64,000 nt of DNA from Streptomyces sp. NBC_01689 (GCF_036250675.1 NZ_CP109592.1:8122001-8186000), one strand, 5' to 3'. Shown: positions 49,600 to 59,785, numbered from the stretch's first letter. Notes: a model not told the origin generated them from the sequence alone. Made by a program: numbers and translations.

Positions 49600-50145
49600 T
49601 CAGGTCGCGCCGAGGCCGTTCAGGAGGGTGGCGGCGACAAGATCGGCGGCCTGCGGGGGTTCCAGGTCGGGGAACCGGTGGGCGACGGTGTCGACGAGTT
49701 CGTCCAAGATCGTCCGTGCCCAGGCCGCGTCGATGCCTGCTCGCAGGTAGCCCTCGTCTAGCGCGCGGCGGATGAAGGCGTCGAGGCGCGCACTCTGCTC
49801 CTCCCGGCGGGCCCGGGCGGCGGGGTCTTTCTGCATCATCAGGCGCATGTCGACCGGCCATTCGCGGCTGACGGGGATGATCCCCTCCAGGTAGCGGTGG
49901 AGGGCGACCGGCAGGGGGGACTCGACAAGGCGGGCTTCTTCCAGAACGCGTTCGGCGGAGTCGAGCTTGGCCTGGAAAACGGCGCTGAGCAGGGCTTCAA
50001 GGTTTGCGAAGCGGCGGTGGATGGTCGTCCGGTCCACTCCGGCGGCGCCGGCGATGGCCGCCATGGAGGCGCCCGGGTCCTCCGCCAGGAGTCGAGCTCC
50101 GGCATGGAGGACGGCAGTCAGATTACGCGCGGCGTCAGCTCTCAC
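49600..50145 (-). CDS. TetR-family transcriptional regulator
   Basis: A 181-residue TetR regulator. The N-terminal helix-turn-helix (PGASMAAIAGAAGVDRTTIH RRFANLEALL) is followed by a helical ligand domain (LHRYLEGIIPVSREWPVDMR, TILDELVDTVAHRFPDLEPP). It is divergent from the SDR-SDR-ALDH cluster across about 170 bases, so it probably represses that cluster and is released by a substrate of the encoded dehydrogenases (inference). The palindrome AATTGGGCCAATT at 50237-50249 is the likely operator core. Confidence 0.9.
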   Translation of the reverse strand: MRADAARNLTAVLHAGARLLAEDPGASMAAIAGAAGVDRTTIHRRFANLEALLSAVFQAKLDSAERVLEEARLVESPLPVALHRYLEGIIPVSREWPVDMRLMMQKDPAARARREEQSARLDAFIRRALDEGYLRAGIDAAWARTILDELVDTVAHRFPDLEPPQAADLVAATLLNGLGAT

Positions 50146-50236
50146 GATGCCGCCATTCTACGCGTGGGCTTCACTTGTCTGACTAACATCCCGATGTGAG
50201 ATGTGACACCAGTGATGACTGCATCATGAGTGTTGC

Positions 50237-50249
50237 AATTGGGCCAATT
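50237..50249. promoter_or_regulatory. AATTGG-G-CCAATT palindrome, candidate TetR operator
   Basis: A perfect 13-base palindrome in the AT-rich divergent region, 92 bases from the TetR start and 67 from the SDR start. Confidence 0.55.
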
Positions 50250-50315
50250 TTGTCTACATTGAAGTTGCTGTCCCGTTCGGGGCGGTGAAGCAGGTGACGA
50301 AACGAGGCACGCGTC

Positions 50316-51155
50316 ATGGCACGAACCTGGCTGATCACGGGGGGCTCGCAGGGCCTGGGCAGAGCCCTGATGCTCGCGGCCCTGGAGGCCGGCGACAACG
50401 TTGTGGTGACTTCCCGCAAGCCGGAGGCGCTGGCTTCCCTGAGGACCGAGCACTCGGACCAGCTGGAAGCGGTGGCGCTGGACGTCACCTCCGCGTTCCA
50501 GTCCCGGGGCGTGGTGGCCGCGGCGGTGGAGCGGTTCGGATCAGTTGACGTCGTCGTCAACAACGCTGGCTACGCCACCAGCGGCTCGATCGAGGACTTT
50601 CCCGAGGACGAGTTCCGCGCGCAGGTCGATACCAACTTGTACGGCGTGGTCAACATGACCCGGGCGGTCCTTCCCGTCATGCGCCGCCAGCGGTCCGGGC
50701 ACATCGTGCAGATCTCCTCAATCGGCGGACGTGTGGGTGGTACGCCGGGTCTGAGCGCCTACCAGACCGCGAAGTTCGCCGTCGAGGGGTTCTCCGAGGC
50801 ATTGGCGAAAGAGGTGGCACCGTTCGGTGTCAAGGTCACCATCGTCGAGCCGGGCGGTATCCGCACCGGCTGGGCCGCGGGTGCCGCGGAGCCTTCCGGT
50901 CCCGTGACCCCCGACTACGAGGAGACCGTGGGCCTGTGGCTGGCCCGGTTCGCGGACTACGCCGGCAACGAGCCCGGTGACCCGGACCGCATGGCCCGCG
51001 CGATCATCGGCGCCGTGGACGCCGAGGAGCCCCCGCGCCGGCTGCTGCTCGGCAGCGACGCCCTGGGGATCGCGATCAGCTCGGAGGAAGGCCGTCTGGC
51101 CGAGGCCAGCAAGTGGGCCGAGGTCAGCCGTTCCACGGACTACCCCACCACCTGA
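50316..51155 (+). CDS. short-chain dehydrogenase/reductase
   Basis: A 279-residue classical SDR: NAD(P) motif TGGSQGLG, NNAG, catalytic Ser in VQISSIGG and Y-x3-K in SAYQTAKFAV. The substrate is unknown; ketone or alcohol redox is typical of the family. It is the first gene of a cluster with a second SDR, an aldehyde dehydrogenase and a CMD-type protein, a combination suited to oxidising a small alcohol or aromatic side chain stepwise. The ATG follows GACGAAACGAGG. Confidence 0.92.
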   Translation: MARTWLITGGSQGLGRALMLAALEAGDNVVVTSRKPEALASLRTEHSDQLEAVALDVTSAFQSRGVVAAAVERFGSVDVVVNNAGYATSGSIEDFPEDEFRAQVDTNLYGVVNMTRAVLPVMRRQRSGHIVQISSIGGRVGGTPGLSAYQTAKFAVEGFSEALAKEVAPFGVKVTIVEPGGIRTGWAAGAAEPSGPVTPDYEETVGLWLARFADYAGNEPGDPDRMARAIIGAVDAEEPPRRLLLGSDALGIAISSEEGRLAEASKWAEVSRSTDYPTT

Positions 51156-51268
51156 CGGCACTGTGCGGGCGCGGCAGCGGGCCGGTCGAAGCACCGGATC
51201 CCCGGGCCGCCCGCGCCGACCGACCGCCCCGCCCCGCCGGCCACCGATTCCAGGAGGAGCGAGAAACA

Positions 51269-52153
51269 ATGACCAAGACCTTTCTGATAGCCGGTGCCGC
51301 CGGGGGCCTGGGCGGCCGTGTCGTCACGGTGGCGCTCGCCGCCGGCCACAACGTGGTGGCGACCGACCTGGCGCCCGACGCGGTGCCCGTCCCCCAGGAG
51401 CACCGTGACCGGCTGCGCGTACGCGCCCTGGACGTGACCGACCCGGCCTCCGCGCGTGACGCGGTCGCCCACGCGGTCGCCGAGTTCGGAGCCGTCGACG
51501 TGCTCGTGAACAGCGCCGGCGCCCGAAGTGTCGGCTCGATCGAGGACATGCCCGAGGACGAGTTCCACCGCGATGTGAACGTCAATTTTTTCGGCGCGGT
51601 CAACACGGTCCGCGCCGTGCTTCCGGTGATGCGCCCGCGTCGTTCGGGCAGCATCATCAACCTCTCCACCATCGGAGGTCGGCGCAACCAGCCCGGTCTG
51701 GGCGCCTACCAGTCGTCGAAGTGGGCGCTGGGCGGGTTCACCGAGATCCTCGCGCGTGAGGTCGGCCCCATCGGGATCCGCGTCACGCTGGTGGAGCCGG
51801 GCGGCATCCGCACCCCCTGGGCAGCCGCCCCGATGCCGGTACCGGACATCCACGACGAGTACGAGGAAACAGTCGGCGCCTTCGCTCGAACCTACAACAA
51901 CAACCCCGACGTGCAGCGTGGTGACCCGACCAAGATGGCCGCCGTGATCCTGCGTCTCACCGAGGAGCCGGCCCCGCCGACGCGGCTTCTTCTGGACTCC
52001 GACGCGGCCTGGCTCGCCCCGCAGATCGCCCGGGCACGCGCTGTGGAGGACGCGGAGTGGCATGAGCTCAGCGTGTCCACCGACCGCGACGGACTCGATG
52101 ATTTCGCCGACTCCGCGGTCGCCCAGATGGTCCGCCCGCCCAAGAAGGGCTGA
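51269..52153 (+). CDS. short-chain dehydrogenase/reductase, second copy
   Basis: A 294-residue SDR: AGAAGGLG, NSAG, INLSTIGG and Y-x3-K in GAYQSSKWAL. It is about half identical to the preceding SDR (both have GSIEDxPEDEF and LVEPGGIRT-like segments), so the pair arose by duplication, and the enzymes probably act on related substrates. The ATG at 51269 has AGGAGGAG upstream. A C-terminal extension (SVSTDRDGLDDFADSAVAQM) distinguishes it from its partner. Confidence 0.92.
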   Translation: MTKTFLIAGAAGGLGGRVVTVALAAGHNVVATDLAPDAVPVPQEHRDRLRVRALDVTDPASARDAVAHAVAEFGAVDVLVNSAGARSVGSIEDMPEDEFHRDVNVNFFGAVNTVRAVLPVMRPRRSGSIINLSTIGGRRNQPGLGAYQSSKWALGGFTEILAREVGPIGIRVTLVEPGGIRTPWAAAPMPVPDIHDEYEETVGAFARTYNNNPDVQRGDPTKMAAVILRLTEEPAPPTRLLLDSDAAWLAPQIARARAVEDAEWHELSVSTDRDGLDDFADSAVAQMVRPPKKG

Positions 52154-52407
52154 CCGGGAGCGATCCGCCTGCCAGCCCGATCCCGGGCCGCGTCAGCCCC
52201 TGCCCGCCTGCCGGCGACATCATCACGACGAACTTCCGCGAGCTGCCGGGCGCACGCCCCAGAGCGTGCGGCCACGGCCAATGGCAGCGTATTCCCCGGC
52301 CGCACCCGCAGCTCGTCTGCCTGCGCAGCACCGATCGGGGCGCGCACCAGCGTTGCGCGCCTCCCCATATCCCTCCCCCTTCCTCACCCGACACTGAACT
52401 TGAAGGA

Positions 52408-53868
52408 ATGACAGACATGACTGTGCGTGACCGTCTGTATATCGGTGGTTCCTGGGTCGCTCCCAGCGCCCCGGAGCTGACGCTCGACATCCTCTCCCCG
52501 CACGACCAGTCGGTGCTCGGCCGCGTGGCGCAGGCCGCACCGGCCGACGTGGACAAGGCCGTCGCCGCGGCCCGCGCCGCCTTCGACCACGGTCCGTGGC
52601 CACACACCACGCCGGCAGAACGTCAGGAAGTCGTGCGTCGTTACGACGCGCTGCGTACCGCCCGCGCCGACGAGATCGCCGCGGCGATCTCCGCGGAGAA
52701 CGGTTCAGCCGGCTGGTTCACCAAGGTCGGCCAGCCCTTCCTGACCCGCCAGGTGAACGCCTACCTCAAAGCGGCCGAGGAGTTCGGCTGGGAAGAGGTC
52801 GTCGCGCCGTCCGACCCGTCGGTGGCCTTCGACACCATCGTCCGCCGTGAGGCGATCGGTGTGGTCGCCGCGGTCATACCCTGGAACTCGCCTTTCTCCG
52901 CCGCCACCGCCAAGCTGATCCCGGCCCTGCTGGCCGGCAACACCGTCGTGCTGAAGGTCTCCCCGGAGAACTCGCTGAGCATGGCCCTGCTGGCGGACCT
53001 CTGGCACGAGGCCGGCCTGCCCGAGGGCGTGCTCAGCGTCCTTCCGGCAGACCGTCAGACCAGCGAGTACCTCGTCTCGCACGCCGGGGTGGACAAGATC
53101 TCCTTCACCGGTTCGACGCGGGCCGGCCGCCGTATCGCCTCCATCGCCGGCGAGCAGCTGAAACGGGTGGGTCTGGAGCTGGGCGGCAAGTCTGCCGCAC
53201 TCATCCTGGACGACGCGGACCTTACGGCCGCTATGCAAGGTCTGCGGTTCGGCTCCCTGGGCAACAACGGCGAGGCGTGCATCCTGCAGACCCGCATCCT
53301 GGCACCCCTCAGCCGTTACGAGGAGGTCGTAGCCGCGGTGAAGGAAATGGTCGAGTCGCTGAAGGTCGGCGACCCCTCCGCTCCCGACACCTTCATCGGC
53401 CCGATGATCCGCCGCGACCAGCAGCAGCGCGTCATCGACTACATCAACATCGGTATCGAGGACGGCGCGCGCCTGGTGACCGGCGGCCCGCACGTCCCCG
53501 AGGGCCTGGAGAAGGGCAACTACGTCACTCCCACCGTGTTCGCCGACGTCGACAACAGCATGCGCATCGCGCAGGAGGAGATCTTCGGCCCGGTCCTGGT
53601 CGTCATCGCCTACAACGACGATGACGACGCCGTCCGCATCGCCAACGACTCCCAGTACGGCCTGTCCGGCGGTATCTGGACCTCTGATCCCGACCGCGCC
53701 CTGGCCACCGCCCGCCGGCTGCGCACCGGCACCGTCACGCTGAACGGATCGCCGATCAGCTTCGACGGCCCCTTCGGCGGCTACAAGGCCAGCGGCCTCG
53801 GCCGTGAGTACGGCAAGGCCGGTCTGACCGGCTACGTCGAGCACAAGTCGATCACCCGCACCCGGTAG
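52408..53868 (+). CDS. NAD(P)-dependent aldehyde dehydrogenase
   Basis: A 486-residue aldehyde dehydrogenase. Visible: AVIPWNSPFSAATAKLIPAL (Asn and cofactor site), ISFTGSTRAGRRIASIAGEQ, general-base motif LELGGKSAALILDD, catalytic Cys in NNGEACILQTR, and EEIFGPVLVVIAYNDDDDAV. It oxidises an aldehyde to an acid, probably the product of an SDR upstream. The first ATG, at 52408, has GAAGGAATG just before it; an alternative ATG lies nine bases later (52417). Confidence 0.93.
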   Translation: MTDMTVRDRLYIGGSWVAPSAPELTLDILSPHDQSVLGRVAQAAPADVDKAVAAARAAFDHGPWPHTTPAERQEVVRRYDALRTARADEIAAAISAENGSAGWFTKVGQPFLTRQVNAYLKAAEEFGWEEVVAPSDPSVAFDTIVRREAIGVVAAVIPWNSPFSAATAKLIPALLAGNTVVLKVSPENSLSMALLADLWHEAGLPEGVLSVLPADRQTSEYLVSHAGVDKISFTGSTRAGRRIASIAGEQLKRVGLELGGKSAALILDDADLTAAMQGLRFGSLGNNGEACILQTRILAPLSRYEEVVAAVKEMVESLKVGDPSAPDTFIGPMIRRDQQQRVIDYINIGIEDGARLVTGGPHVPEGLEKGNYVTPTVFADVDNSMRIAQEEIFGPVLVVIAYNDDDDAVRIANDSQYGLSGGIWTSDPDRALATARRLRTGTVTLNGSPISFDGPFGGYKASGLGREYGKAGLTGYVEHKSITRTR

Positions 53869-54226
53869 TCACACCCCAGCGGGACGGACTGCCGGAGAAC
53901 GAAGGGCCCGTCCCGCACGGCTCCCCGATCCGCCCACGACCCAGGGGCCGCTCGAAGACCATGGGGGATCCCCGCCGTCGCAGTCCGGACGGGACATTCG
54001 ATCCACGCCCTGTAGCCCGGACGGTTCACCCGACCGAGTAGACCGATTGCACACGGTGCGAGCGTGGAAATCAGCCTCGTGCGACGAACAGCCGTCCCGC
54101 CGCCCCGGCGAGCAGCAACCCCAGCGAGTGGGGAACCACCCTGACCCGCATCCGAACCCTGAACGGCGCGTGGTGGCCAGGACCGCCAGCCCACCACCCC
54201 GCACGACCGACCGACAAGGAGCAGAG
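53869..54226. other. 358-base gap, no gene recognised
   Basis: Open frames exist on both strands but none is recognisable. A minus-strand frame ends VVPHSLGLLLAGAAGRLFVA, perhaps the tail of a lost membrane protein. Confidence 0.4.
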
Positions 54227-54619
54227 ATGAGTACTGACGACGTCTACGAGCAGGCGCTGGACACCGCAAGCGAACTCCTGGGACAGCGCCTGGAACTCCC
54301 GATGAGCCCCGGCGAACCGGCCTCCGGAGCCGACTTTCGCAAGGTCGCGACTGTGCACACGTTCGGGGACTCATGGACCCGTACCGCACTGTCGACGCAC
54401 GACCGATCCCTGGTCTCCGTCGCCATCGCCGCGACGCTGGGCGCGTTCGAACCGCTGCGCGGGCAGCTGCGCATCGCGCTCAACAACGGCGTCACTCAAG
54501 ACGAGATCGTCGACCTCTTCATCCACCTCGTCGTCTACGCAGGAGCGGCCCGCGCCTTCGAGACATACCAGGTCGCCTTGTCCGTCTTCGCCGAGAACGC
54601 TTCGTCCAACCCCGTCTGA
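54227..54619 (+). CDS. carboxymuconolactone decarboxylase (CMD)-family protein
   Basis: A 130-residue all-helical CMD/AhpD-type protein: VYEQALDTASELLGQRLELP, RTALSTHDRSLVSVAIAATL, LRIALNNGVTQDEIVDLFIH and LVVYAGAARAFETYQVALSV. The family covers gamma-carboxymuconolactone decarboxylases and peroxidase-like AhpD; it lacks the CxxC of AhpD, so a lyase-type role is more likely. It closes the SDR-SDR-ALDH cluster. The ATG at 54227 has AAGGAG seven bases upstream. Confidence 0.85.
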   Translation: MSTDDVYEQALDTASELLGQRLELPMSPGEPASGADFRKVATVHTFGDSWTRTALSTHDRSLVSVAIAATLGAFEPLRGQLRIALNNGVTQDEIVDLFIHLVVYAGAARAFETYQVALSVFAENASSNPV

Positions 54620-54839
54620 TTCTCCAGCATCCAGGCCTGTGCGGGCAGGAGCTGGTCCCAGCCGAGCCGTTGTGCTTGGACCCATGCGCCGAGGCCTTCG
54701 CCTTGAAGGGTGGCCTGGCCTGGCCGGGTGGCACTGCGGTCTGGTGCGCAGCCTGAATGGGCAGGGGCGGTACGAGGAAGCTGAAGCTTCCCCGCGTACG
54801 ACGCGGCGGGACTCGCCAGGAAGGCCCGGCCGAGAACAC

Positions 54840-55175
54840 GACACCACCTGCGCCCGCCACCATGGCCTGATCGACACCCTGGGCCGCCTCGCCGCCGAAC
54901 TGGACATGCCCACCCTGGTCGACCTCGGCTACGAGAACGCCGGCGACGGCTTCCGCCACCCCTTCAAGAAGCCGGCAGGCGGCAAGCTGACCGAGGCCCA
55001 GCAGACCTATAACAAGGTCATCCGCGGCATCCACGGCATCTGCGAGCGCGCCAACTCCCTCCTCAAGACGACCTTCAAGGCCCTACGCAGGGTCAGCCTG
55101 GACCCCAGCCGAATCACGCAGATCGCCGCCGCAGCCCTCGTCCTGCTCCAACTCGAGTACGACCGCACCATCTGA
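54840..55175 (+). pseudogene. IS5-like (DDE_4) transposase C-terminal fragment
   Basis: The plus strand encodes MPTLVDLGYENAGDGFRHPF, KKPAGGKLTEAQQTYNKVIR, GIHGICERANSLLKTTFKAL and LDPSRITQIAAAALVLLQLE. This is the last third of a DDE transposase with the D-x-G-Y and E regions. The N-terminal part and the first D are missing. The 200 bases upstream are also probably IS-related but unrecognised. Confidence 0.75.
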
Positions 55176-55296
55176 ACATCACACAACGTTAGGATCCGTC
55201 ACTGGGAAGGGCTCAGTGGACGGCGCCGCCCGGAGGGAAACGGAAGGGAGGCCGTCATAGCCTGCGACGCTTCCCCCTGCACTGTCTCATCGCGGG

Positions 55297-56019
55297 TCAC
55301 CGCCTCCGCCGCTTCCCCCCGTTAATCGCGGACTCGGCCGTCCGAACGCGCTGCTCCATCGACTTCGCCGCCCGGACGCACAGCAGGCCCACCACGGCGA
55401 GGAGAGCTCCTACCACTTCCATAACGGAGGCCGATGACACCGGGGCGTTGAGCAGGACGTAACCGGAGACCAGCAGCACGCCCCCGCCCAGGGCGCCCCC
55501 GAGTCGTGCCACGGTGCCGCGCGGTGACCAGGGCCGATTAGCGCGGAGGAAGGCACCCATGAGGCACCACATCGCACCGGCGAGGGCGCCGAGCGTGAAG
55601 CCGAGATTCTGGGTGGAGTCCATGGACGGGGTGTCCTCCGTCGGCACGCTGAGACCGGCGGCCTCGACCTCGACCACCGATCCGCGCCACCACACCAGGT
55701 CGACCGTCTCCCCTGGAAAGGCGTCCTCCAGAAGCGTGCTGTCGTTGCCGAGTTCCACCCGTGCGGTGCCGGCACCTGGCGCGAAGGTCATGGCGTGGGC
55801 CGGGACCCGGCCGCCGACGTCATAGGTCTGCGCGACGGTCGCGACGGTCACTCGTGCGCAGTCCGGCGAGTTGGGCGCCAACGTCGGGCACACATGGGCG
55901 CGCGCGAAGTCCTTCTCCAAGGAAAGTGCACGGATCGACTCAACACTGGAGAACACCGCGATGCCCAGCAACAGGATGCCGGCCGCGGCCGCGATCCCCC
56001 GCTTCGTTCGGGACGTCAC
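55297..56019 (-). CDS. hypothetical membrane protein
   Basis: A 240-residue protein. One N-terminal segment (GIAAAAGILLLGIAVFSSVE), an external domain of about 100 residues with two Cys (HVCPTLAPNSPDCARVTVAT), then three segments (LGFTLGALAGAMWCLMGAFL, LGGALGGGVLLVSGYVLLNA, VMEVVGALLAVVGLLCVRAA) and a basic tail. No known family. I chose the GTG at 56019; a TTG two codons earlier is possible. It may be secreted-side sensing or structural. It lies between IS and integrase remnants. Confidence 0.65.
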   Translation of the reverse strand: MTSRTKRGIAAAAGILLLGIAVFSSVESIRALSLEKDFARAHVCPTLAPNSPDCARVTVATVAQTYDVGGRVPAHAMTFAPGAGTARVELGNDSTLLEDAFPGETVDLVWWRGSVVEVEAAGLSVPTEDTPSMDSTQNLGFTLGALAGAMWCLMGAFLRANRPWSPRGTVARLGGALGGGVLLVSGYVLLNAPVSSASVMEVVGALLAVVGLLCVRAAKSMEQRVRTAESAINGGKRRRR

Positions 56020-56278
56020 GTTCAAGTTCTAACCCCCAGCTTCCGAAAGATGGTAGCCAGCGGTCGACGAACCGGAAGCACCACCGTCTCCCTGGGCATT
56101 CCGTCCCGACGGAGGAGTCGTATTGGCGCGGACGCCGGACGGCGGACGCTGTTCCGTACCGATTCCGCGGTGGCACTCACGCCTTTCTGGCCTTACTCCT
56201 GCCCGGACTTGGGGATGCCGCGGGCCACATCACCAGCCTCGCGATCACAGCGAGCAACCACCGCTTACCGGGAATGAC

Positions 56279-56716
56279 TCACTGAAGCGACGGGCGGCCA
56301 AGGCGACGAGGCCCGTGCCCATCCCGCCTGTGCTGGTGCGCATGCTGCGCGAGCACATAGAGAGTTTCGGTGTCGCGCCCGATGGACGTCTGTTCCGCAA
56401 TGCAGCGGGAAACTAAGTCGATCCTTCCGCGTACGGCATCACATGGGGACGTGCGCGTGAGGCCGCACTGACTCTCGATGAACACGCCCTTGAGCTTGCG
56501 AAACGCCCCTACGACCTGCGCCACGCAGGAATCTCATTCTGGCTTGCCTCCGGTGTCGACCCGGCAGAGTGTGCGCGCCGCGCCGGACAAAGCATCCAGG
56601 TTCTCTTCCGCTACTACGCCAAGTTTCTGGCCGAGGCACGGAACCATGCCAACAGCCTGATCGAGGAGTCGATGCGAAGGTGGGTGGGGCAGGACGGCAG
56701 TACAGAGGACGCATGA
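56279..56716 (+). pseudogene. tyrosine integrase C-terminal remnant with internal stop
   Basis: The frame reads RRAAKATRPVPIPPVLVRML, FGVAPDGRLFRNAAGN, a TAA at 56414-56416, then YGITWGRAREAALTLDEHAL, RPYDLRHAGISFWLASGVDP and FRYYAKFLAEARNHANSLIE. The catalytic R-H (DLRHAG) and Tyr (RYY) motifs are present; the first Arg box and the N-terminal domains are missing. This is a relic of an integrated element. No attachment site or tRNA is visible beside it. Confidence 0.8.
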
Positions 56717-56827
56717 ACCGAGCCTTGGCCCGGAAATGCCCCGGAGCAGCTGGTCAGAGGTGGGATAGCAGTGGGACATATCAGGAGTTACTCTGCACTT
56801 CACCCCGTGGCTTAGATGCAGGCCGGG

Positions 56828-56869
56828 AAGGGCGCCTGTCAGGTGAAATGCCTGGTCAGGCGCCCTTTT
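56828..56869. terminator. hairpin with T-run after the aldehyde dehydrogenase gene
   Basis: AGGGCGCCTGTCAGG, seven bases, CCTGGTCAGGCGCCCT, then TTTTTT on the plus strand. It would stop plus-strand transcripts efficiently and also follows the end of the minus-strand dehydrogenase gene. A near copy lies at 922-966. Confidence 0.8.
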
Positions 56870-56876
56870 TTGGCGT

Positions 56877-58400
56877 CTAGAAGAAGCCCAGTTTCTTCGG
56901 CGAGTATGACACCAGCAGATTCTTGGTCTGCTGGTAGTGCTCCAGCATCATCTTGTGCGTCTCCCGGCCGATGCCCGACTGCTTGTAGCCGCCGAACGCC
57001 GCGTGCGCGGGGTAGGCGTGGTAGCAGTTCGTCCACACCCGGCCCGCCTGGATCGCGCGGCCCGCGCGGTAGGCGGTGTTGATGTCGCGCGTCCACACGC
57101 CGGCCCCGAGGCCGTACAGGGTGTCGTTGGCGATCTTGATGGCGTCGTCGAAGTCGTCGAACGACGTGACCGAGACGACCGGGCCGAAGATCTCCTCCTG
57201 GAAGATCCGCATGCGGTTGTCGCCCTCGAAGATGGTCGGCTGGACGTAGTAGCCGCCCTTCAACTCGCCGTCGTACTCGACGCGCTCGCCGCCCGTACGG
57301 ATCGTGGCGCCCTCCTGGCGGCCGATGTCCAGGTAGGAGAGGATCTTCTCCAACTGGTCGTTGGAGGCCTGGGCGCCGATCATCGTGTCGGTGTCGAGCG
57401 GGTGCCCCGGCTTGATCAGCTCCGTGCGGGCGACCGCCGCTTCCATGAACTCGCCGTAGTTGCCGCGCTGGACGAGCGCGCGCGAGGGACAGGTGCACAC
57501 CTCGCCCTGGTTGAGCGCGAACATCGTGAAGCCCTCGAGCGCCTTGTCGCGGAAGTCGTCGTTCTGCGACCAGACGTCGTCGAAGAAGATGTTCGGCGAC
57601 TTGCCGCCCAGCTCGAGCGTGACCGGCTTGATGTTCTCGGAGGCGTACTGCATGATCAGCCGCCCCGTGGTGGTCTCGCCGGTGAACGCCACCTTCGCCA
57701 CCCGCGGGCTGGAGGCCAGCGGCTTGCCCGCCTCCACGCCGAAGCCGTTGACGATGTTCACCACGCCCGGCGGCAGCAGGTCCGCGATCAGGCTCATCCA
57801 GTAGTGGATGGAGGCCGGGGTCTGTTCCGCGGGCTTGATGACCACCGCGTTGCCCGCTGCCAGCGCCGGCGCGAGCTTCCACACCGCCATCAGGATGGGG
57901 AAGTTCCACGGGATGATCTGCGCGACGACTCCGAGCGGCTCGTGGAAGTGGTACGCGACGGTGTCGTCGTCGACCTCGCCGAGCGAGCCCTCCTGAGCGC
58001 GGATCGCGCCCGCGAAGTAGCGGAAGTGATCGATGGCGAGCGGGATGTCGGCGGCCAGGGTCTCGCGGACCGGCTTGCCGTTCTCCCAGCTCTCCGCGAC
58101 CGCCAGCTTCTCCAGGTTCGCTTCCATCCGGTCGGCGATCTTGAGCAGGATGTCGCCGCGCGCCGTGACCGAGGTCCGGCCCCAGCCGGGCGCCGCGGCG
58201 TGCGCGGCGTCCAGGGCGCGTTCCACGTCCTCGGCGGTGCCCCGCGCCACCTCCGTGAACGGCTGCCCGTTCACCGGACTCGGGTTCTCGAAGTACTGCC
58301 CCCGAGCCGGCGGCACGTACTCGCCGCCGATGAAGTGGTCGTACCGCGCCTGGTAGGAGACGATCGCGCCCTCGGTGCCGGGCGCCGCGTAACGGGTCAT
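56877..58400 (-). CDS. aldehyde dehydrogenase (acetaldehyde dehydrogenase type)
   Basis: A 507-residue NAD-dependent dehydrogenase of the ExaC/AcoD type: [54 protein letters not shown], catalytic Cys in [20 protein letters not shown], and [20 protein letters not shown]. It ends in [13 protein letters not shown]. It oxidises acetaldehyde or similar aldehydes. The ATG at 58400 has GGGAGG upstream. The GAF-domain regulator encoded 57 bases upstream in the same direction is the usual partner of this enzyme in actinomycetes. Confidence 0.95.
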   Translation of the reverse strand: MTRYAAPGTEGAIVSYQARYDHFIGGEYVPPARGQYFENPSPVNGQPFTEVARGTAEDVERALDAAHAAAPGWGRTSVTARGDILLKIADRMEANLEKLAVAESWENGKPVRETLAADIPLAIDHFRYFAGAIRAQEGSLGEVDDDTVAYHFHEPLGVVAQIIPWNFPILMAVWKLAPALAAGNAVVIKPAEQTPASIHYWMSLIADLLPPGVVNIVNGFGVEAGKPLASSPRVAKVAFTGETTTGRLIMQYASENIKPVTLELGGKSPNIFFDDVWSQNDDFRDKALEGFTMFALNQGEVCTCPSRALVQRGNYGEFMEAAVARTELIKPGHPLDTDTMIGAQASNDQLEKILSYLDIGRQEGATIRTGGERVEYDGELKGGYYVQPTIFEGDNRMRIFQEEIFGPVVSVTSFDDFDDAIKIANDTLYGLGAGVWTRDINTAYRAGRAIQAGRVWTNCYHAYPAHAAFGGYKQSGIGRETHKMMLEHYQQTKNLLVSYSPKKLGFF

Positions 58401-58456
58401 GCTGGTCTGCCTCCCGGAGAAGCGCTGCCCGCCGTTGGGCAGCTCTCGCCCCGAGA

Positions 58457-59785
58457 TTAGGGACGCGGACGTTGCGACGACGTTGCGGACGTGTGCGCGT
58501 GGCCTCGCCCGCGGGGCCACGGGGGCAGCCATCCGGCGGGCGCGGCCTGCTCGGACTCCACCTCGTCGAGCCGCGCCCGTACCGCCGCCGTCGGGCGTAC
58601 GGCGGCCAGCGCCCGCCAGATGTCGAGGTCGTCCTCGCCCCACGGGGCGCGAGCCCAGTCCGCCAGCAGGTCGGGGTCGCGGCGCGCGATGAGCGCGGTA
58701 CGCAGTCCGTCCGCGAGCCGGCGTCGCAGACGCACGACGGCCGGGGCCGTCGAACCGGGGAGCAGCGGACCGGTGTACGCCGTCATGGCCCCCGTGATCG
58801 CGCCCGAGCCGAGCCGGCGCTCCACCACCGCGACATCCGACTCGACCGGCGCCGTGAGCCGGTACGGGCGCGATGCCAGCAGGCCGCAGTCCAGCAGACG
58901 GCGCAGGCGCGTCAGTTCGGCACGGAGCGTCACCGGCGTCACCGACTCGTCCTCGTACAGCGCGCACAGCAACTCGTCGCCCGTCAGGCCTTCCGGGTGC
59001 CTGGAGAGCAGCACCAGGATCTCGCTGTGTCTGCGGCTGAGCCCGACCTTGCGGCCGCCGACGACCAGTTGGGCCTCGTCACGGCCCAGCGCGCACAGCT
59101 CGACCGTGTCCGCGGCGGTCTTCAGCGGTGCGAGCAGCGCCAACTGGGACTCCGCCGCCCGTGCCACCGCCTGTACGAAGCCGAGACTGTGCGGATGCGC
59201 GAGTCCGTCACCGCCGGTGATGTCGACCGCACCGAGCACCCGGCCGGTGCGCGGGTCGTGCACCGGGGCGGCCGCGCAGGTCCACGGCTGCACACGCCGT
59301 ATGAAGTGCTCGGCCGCGAAGACCTGTACCGGACGGTCGACGGCGACCGCTGTCCCCGGCGCGTTGGTACCGACCGCTGTCTCCGACCACCGTGCGCCCG
59401 GTACGAAGTTCATCCGTCCCGCCTGGCGGCGTGTCGTCGCGTGGCCCTCGACCCACAGCAGTCTTCCCTGCTCGTCGCAGACCGCGAGCAGATGCTTGCC
59501 GTCCGCCGCGAACGTCCCCATGAGCTCACGGAAGAGCGGCATCACCGCCGCCAGCGGATGCTCCGCGCGGTAGGAACCCAGGTCGCCGTCCGTCAGTTCC
59601 ACCGCCGCGGTTCCGTCGGGCGCGACTCCCGCCTGCGCCGAGCGACGCCAGGACTCGGCCACCACGGAGCGCACCGGGCGCGGCACCGTGCCCGCCTCGG
59701 TGAACGTCTCGTGGGCCCGTCGCAGCGTCCGTACCCGTTCGACGGGATCTGCACCCGGTTCCAGGGCAACCCATGGATCGGTCAT
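58457..59785 (-). CDS. GAF-domain transcriptional regulator of aldehyde dehydrogenase
   Basis: A 442-residue regulator. The N-terminal part resembles AcoR-type activators ([20 protein letters not shown]), then a GAF sensor ([63 protein letters not shown]). The C-terminal winged-helix-like part is [24 protein letters not shown]. It lacks the AAA+ domain of sigma-54 activators, as expected in Streptomyces. The ATG at 59785 has GGGAGG upstream. It probably activates the downstream dehydrogenase gene in response to an aldehyde or alcohol. Confidence 0.9.
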   Translation of the reverse strand: MTDPWVALEPGADPVERVRTLRRAHETFTEAGTVPRPVRSVVAESWRRSAQAGVAPDGTAAVELTDGDLGSYRAEHPLAAVMPLFRELMGTFAADGKHLLAVCDEQGRLLWVEGHATTRRQAGRMNFVPGARWSETAVGTNAPGTAVAVDRPVQVFAAEHFIRRVQPWTCAAAPVHDPRTGRVLGAVDITGGDGLAHPHSLGFVQAVARAAESQLALLAPLKTAADTVELCALGRDEAQLVVGGRKVGLSRRHSEILVLLSRHPEGLTGDELLCALYEDESVTPVTLRAELTRLRRLLDCGLLASRPYRLTAPVESDVAVVERRLGSGAITGAMTAYTGPLLPGSTAPAVVRLRRRLADGLRTALIARRDPDLLADWARAPWGEDDLDIWRALAAVRPTAAVRARLDEVESEQAAPAGWLPPWPRGRGHAHTSATSSQRPRP

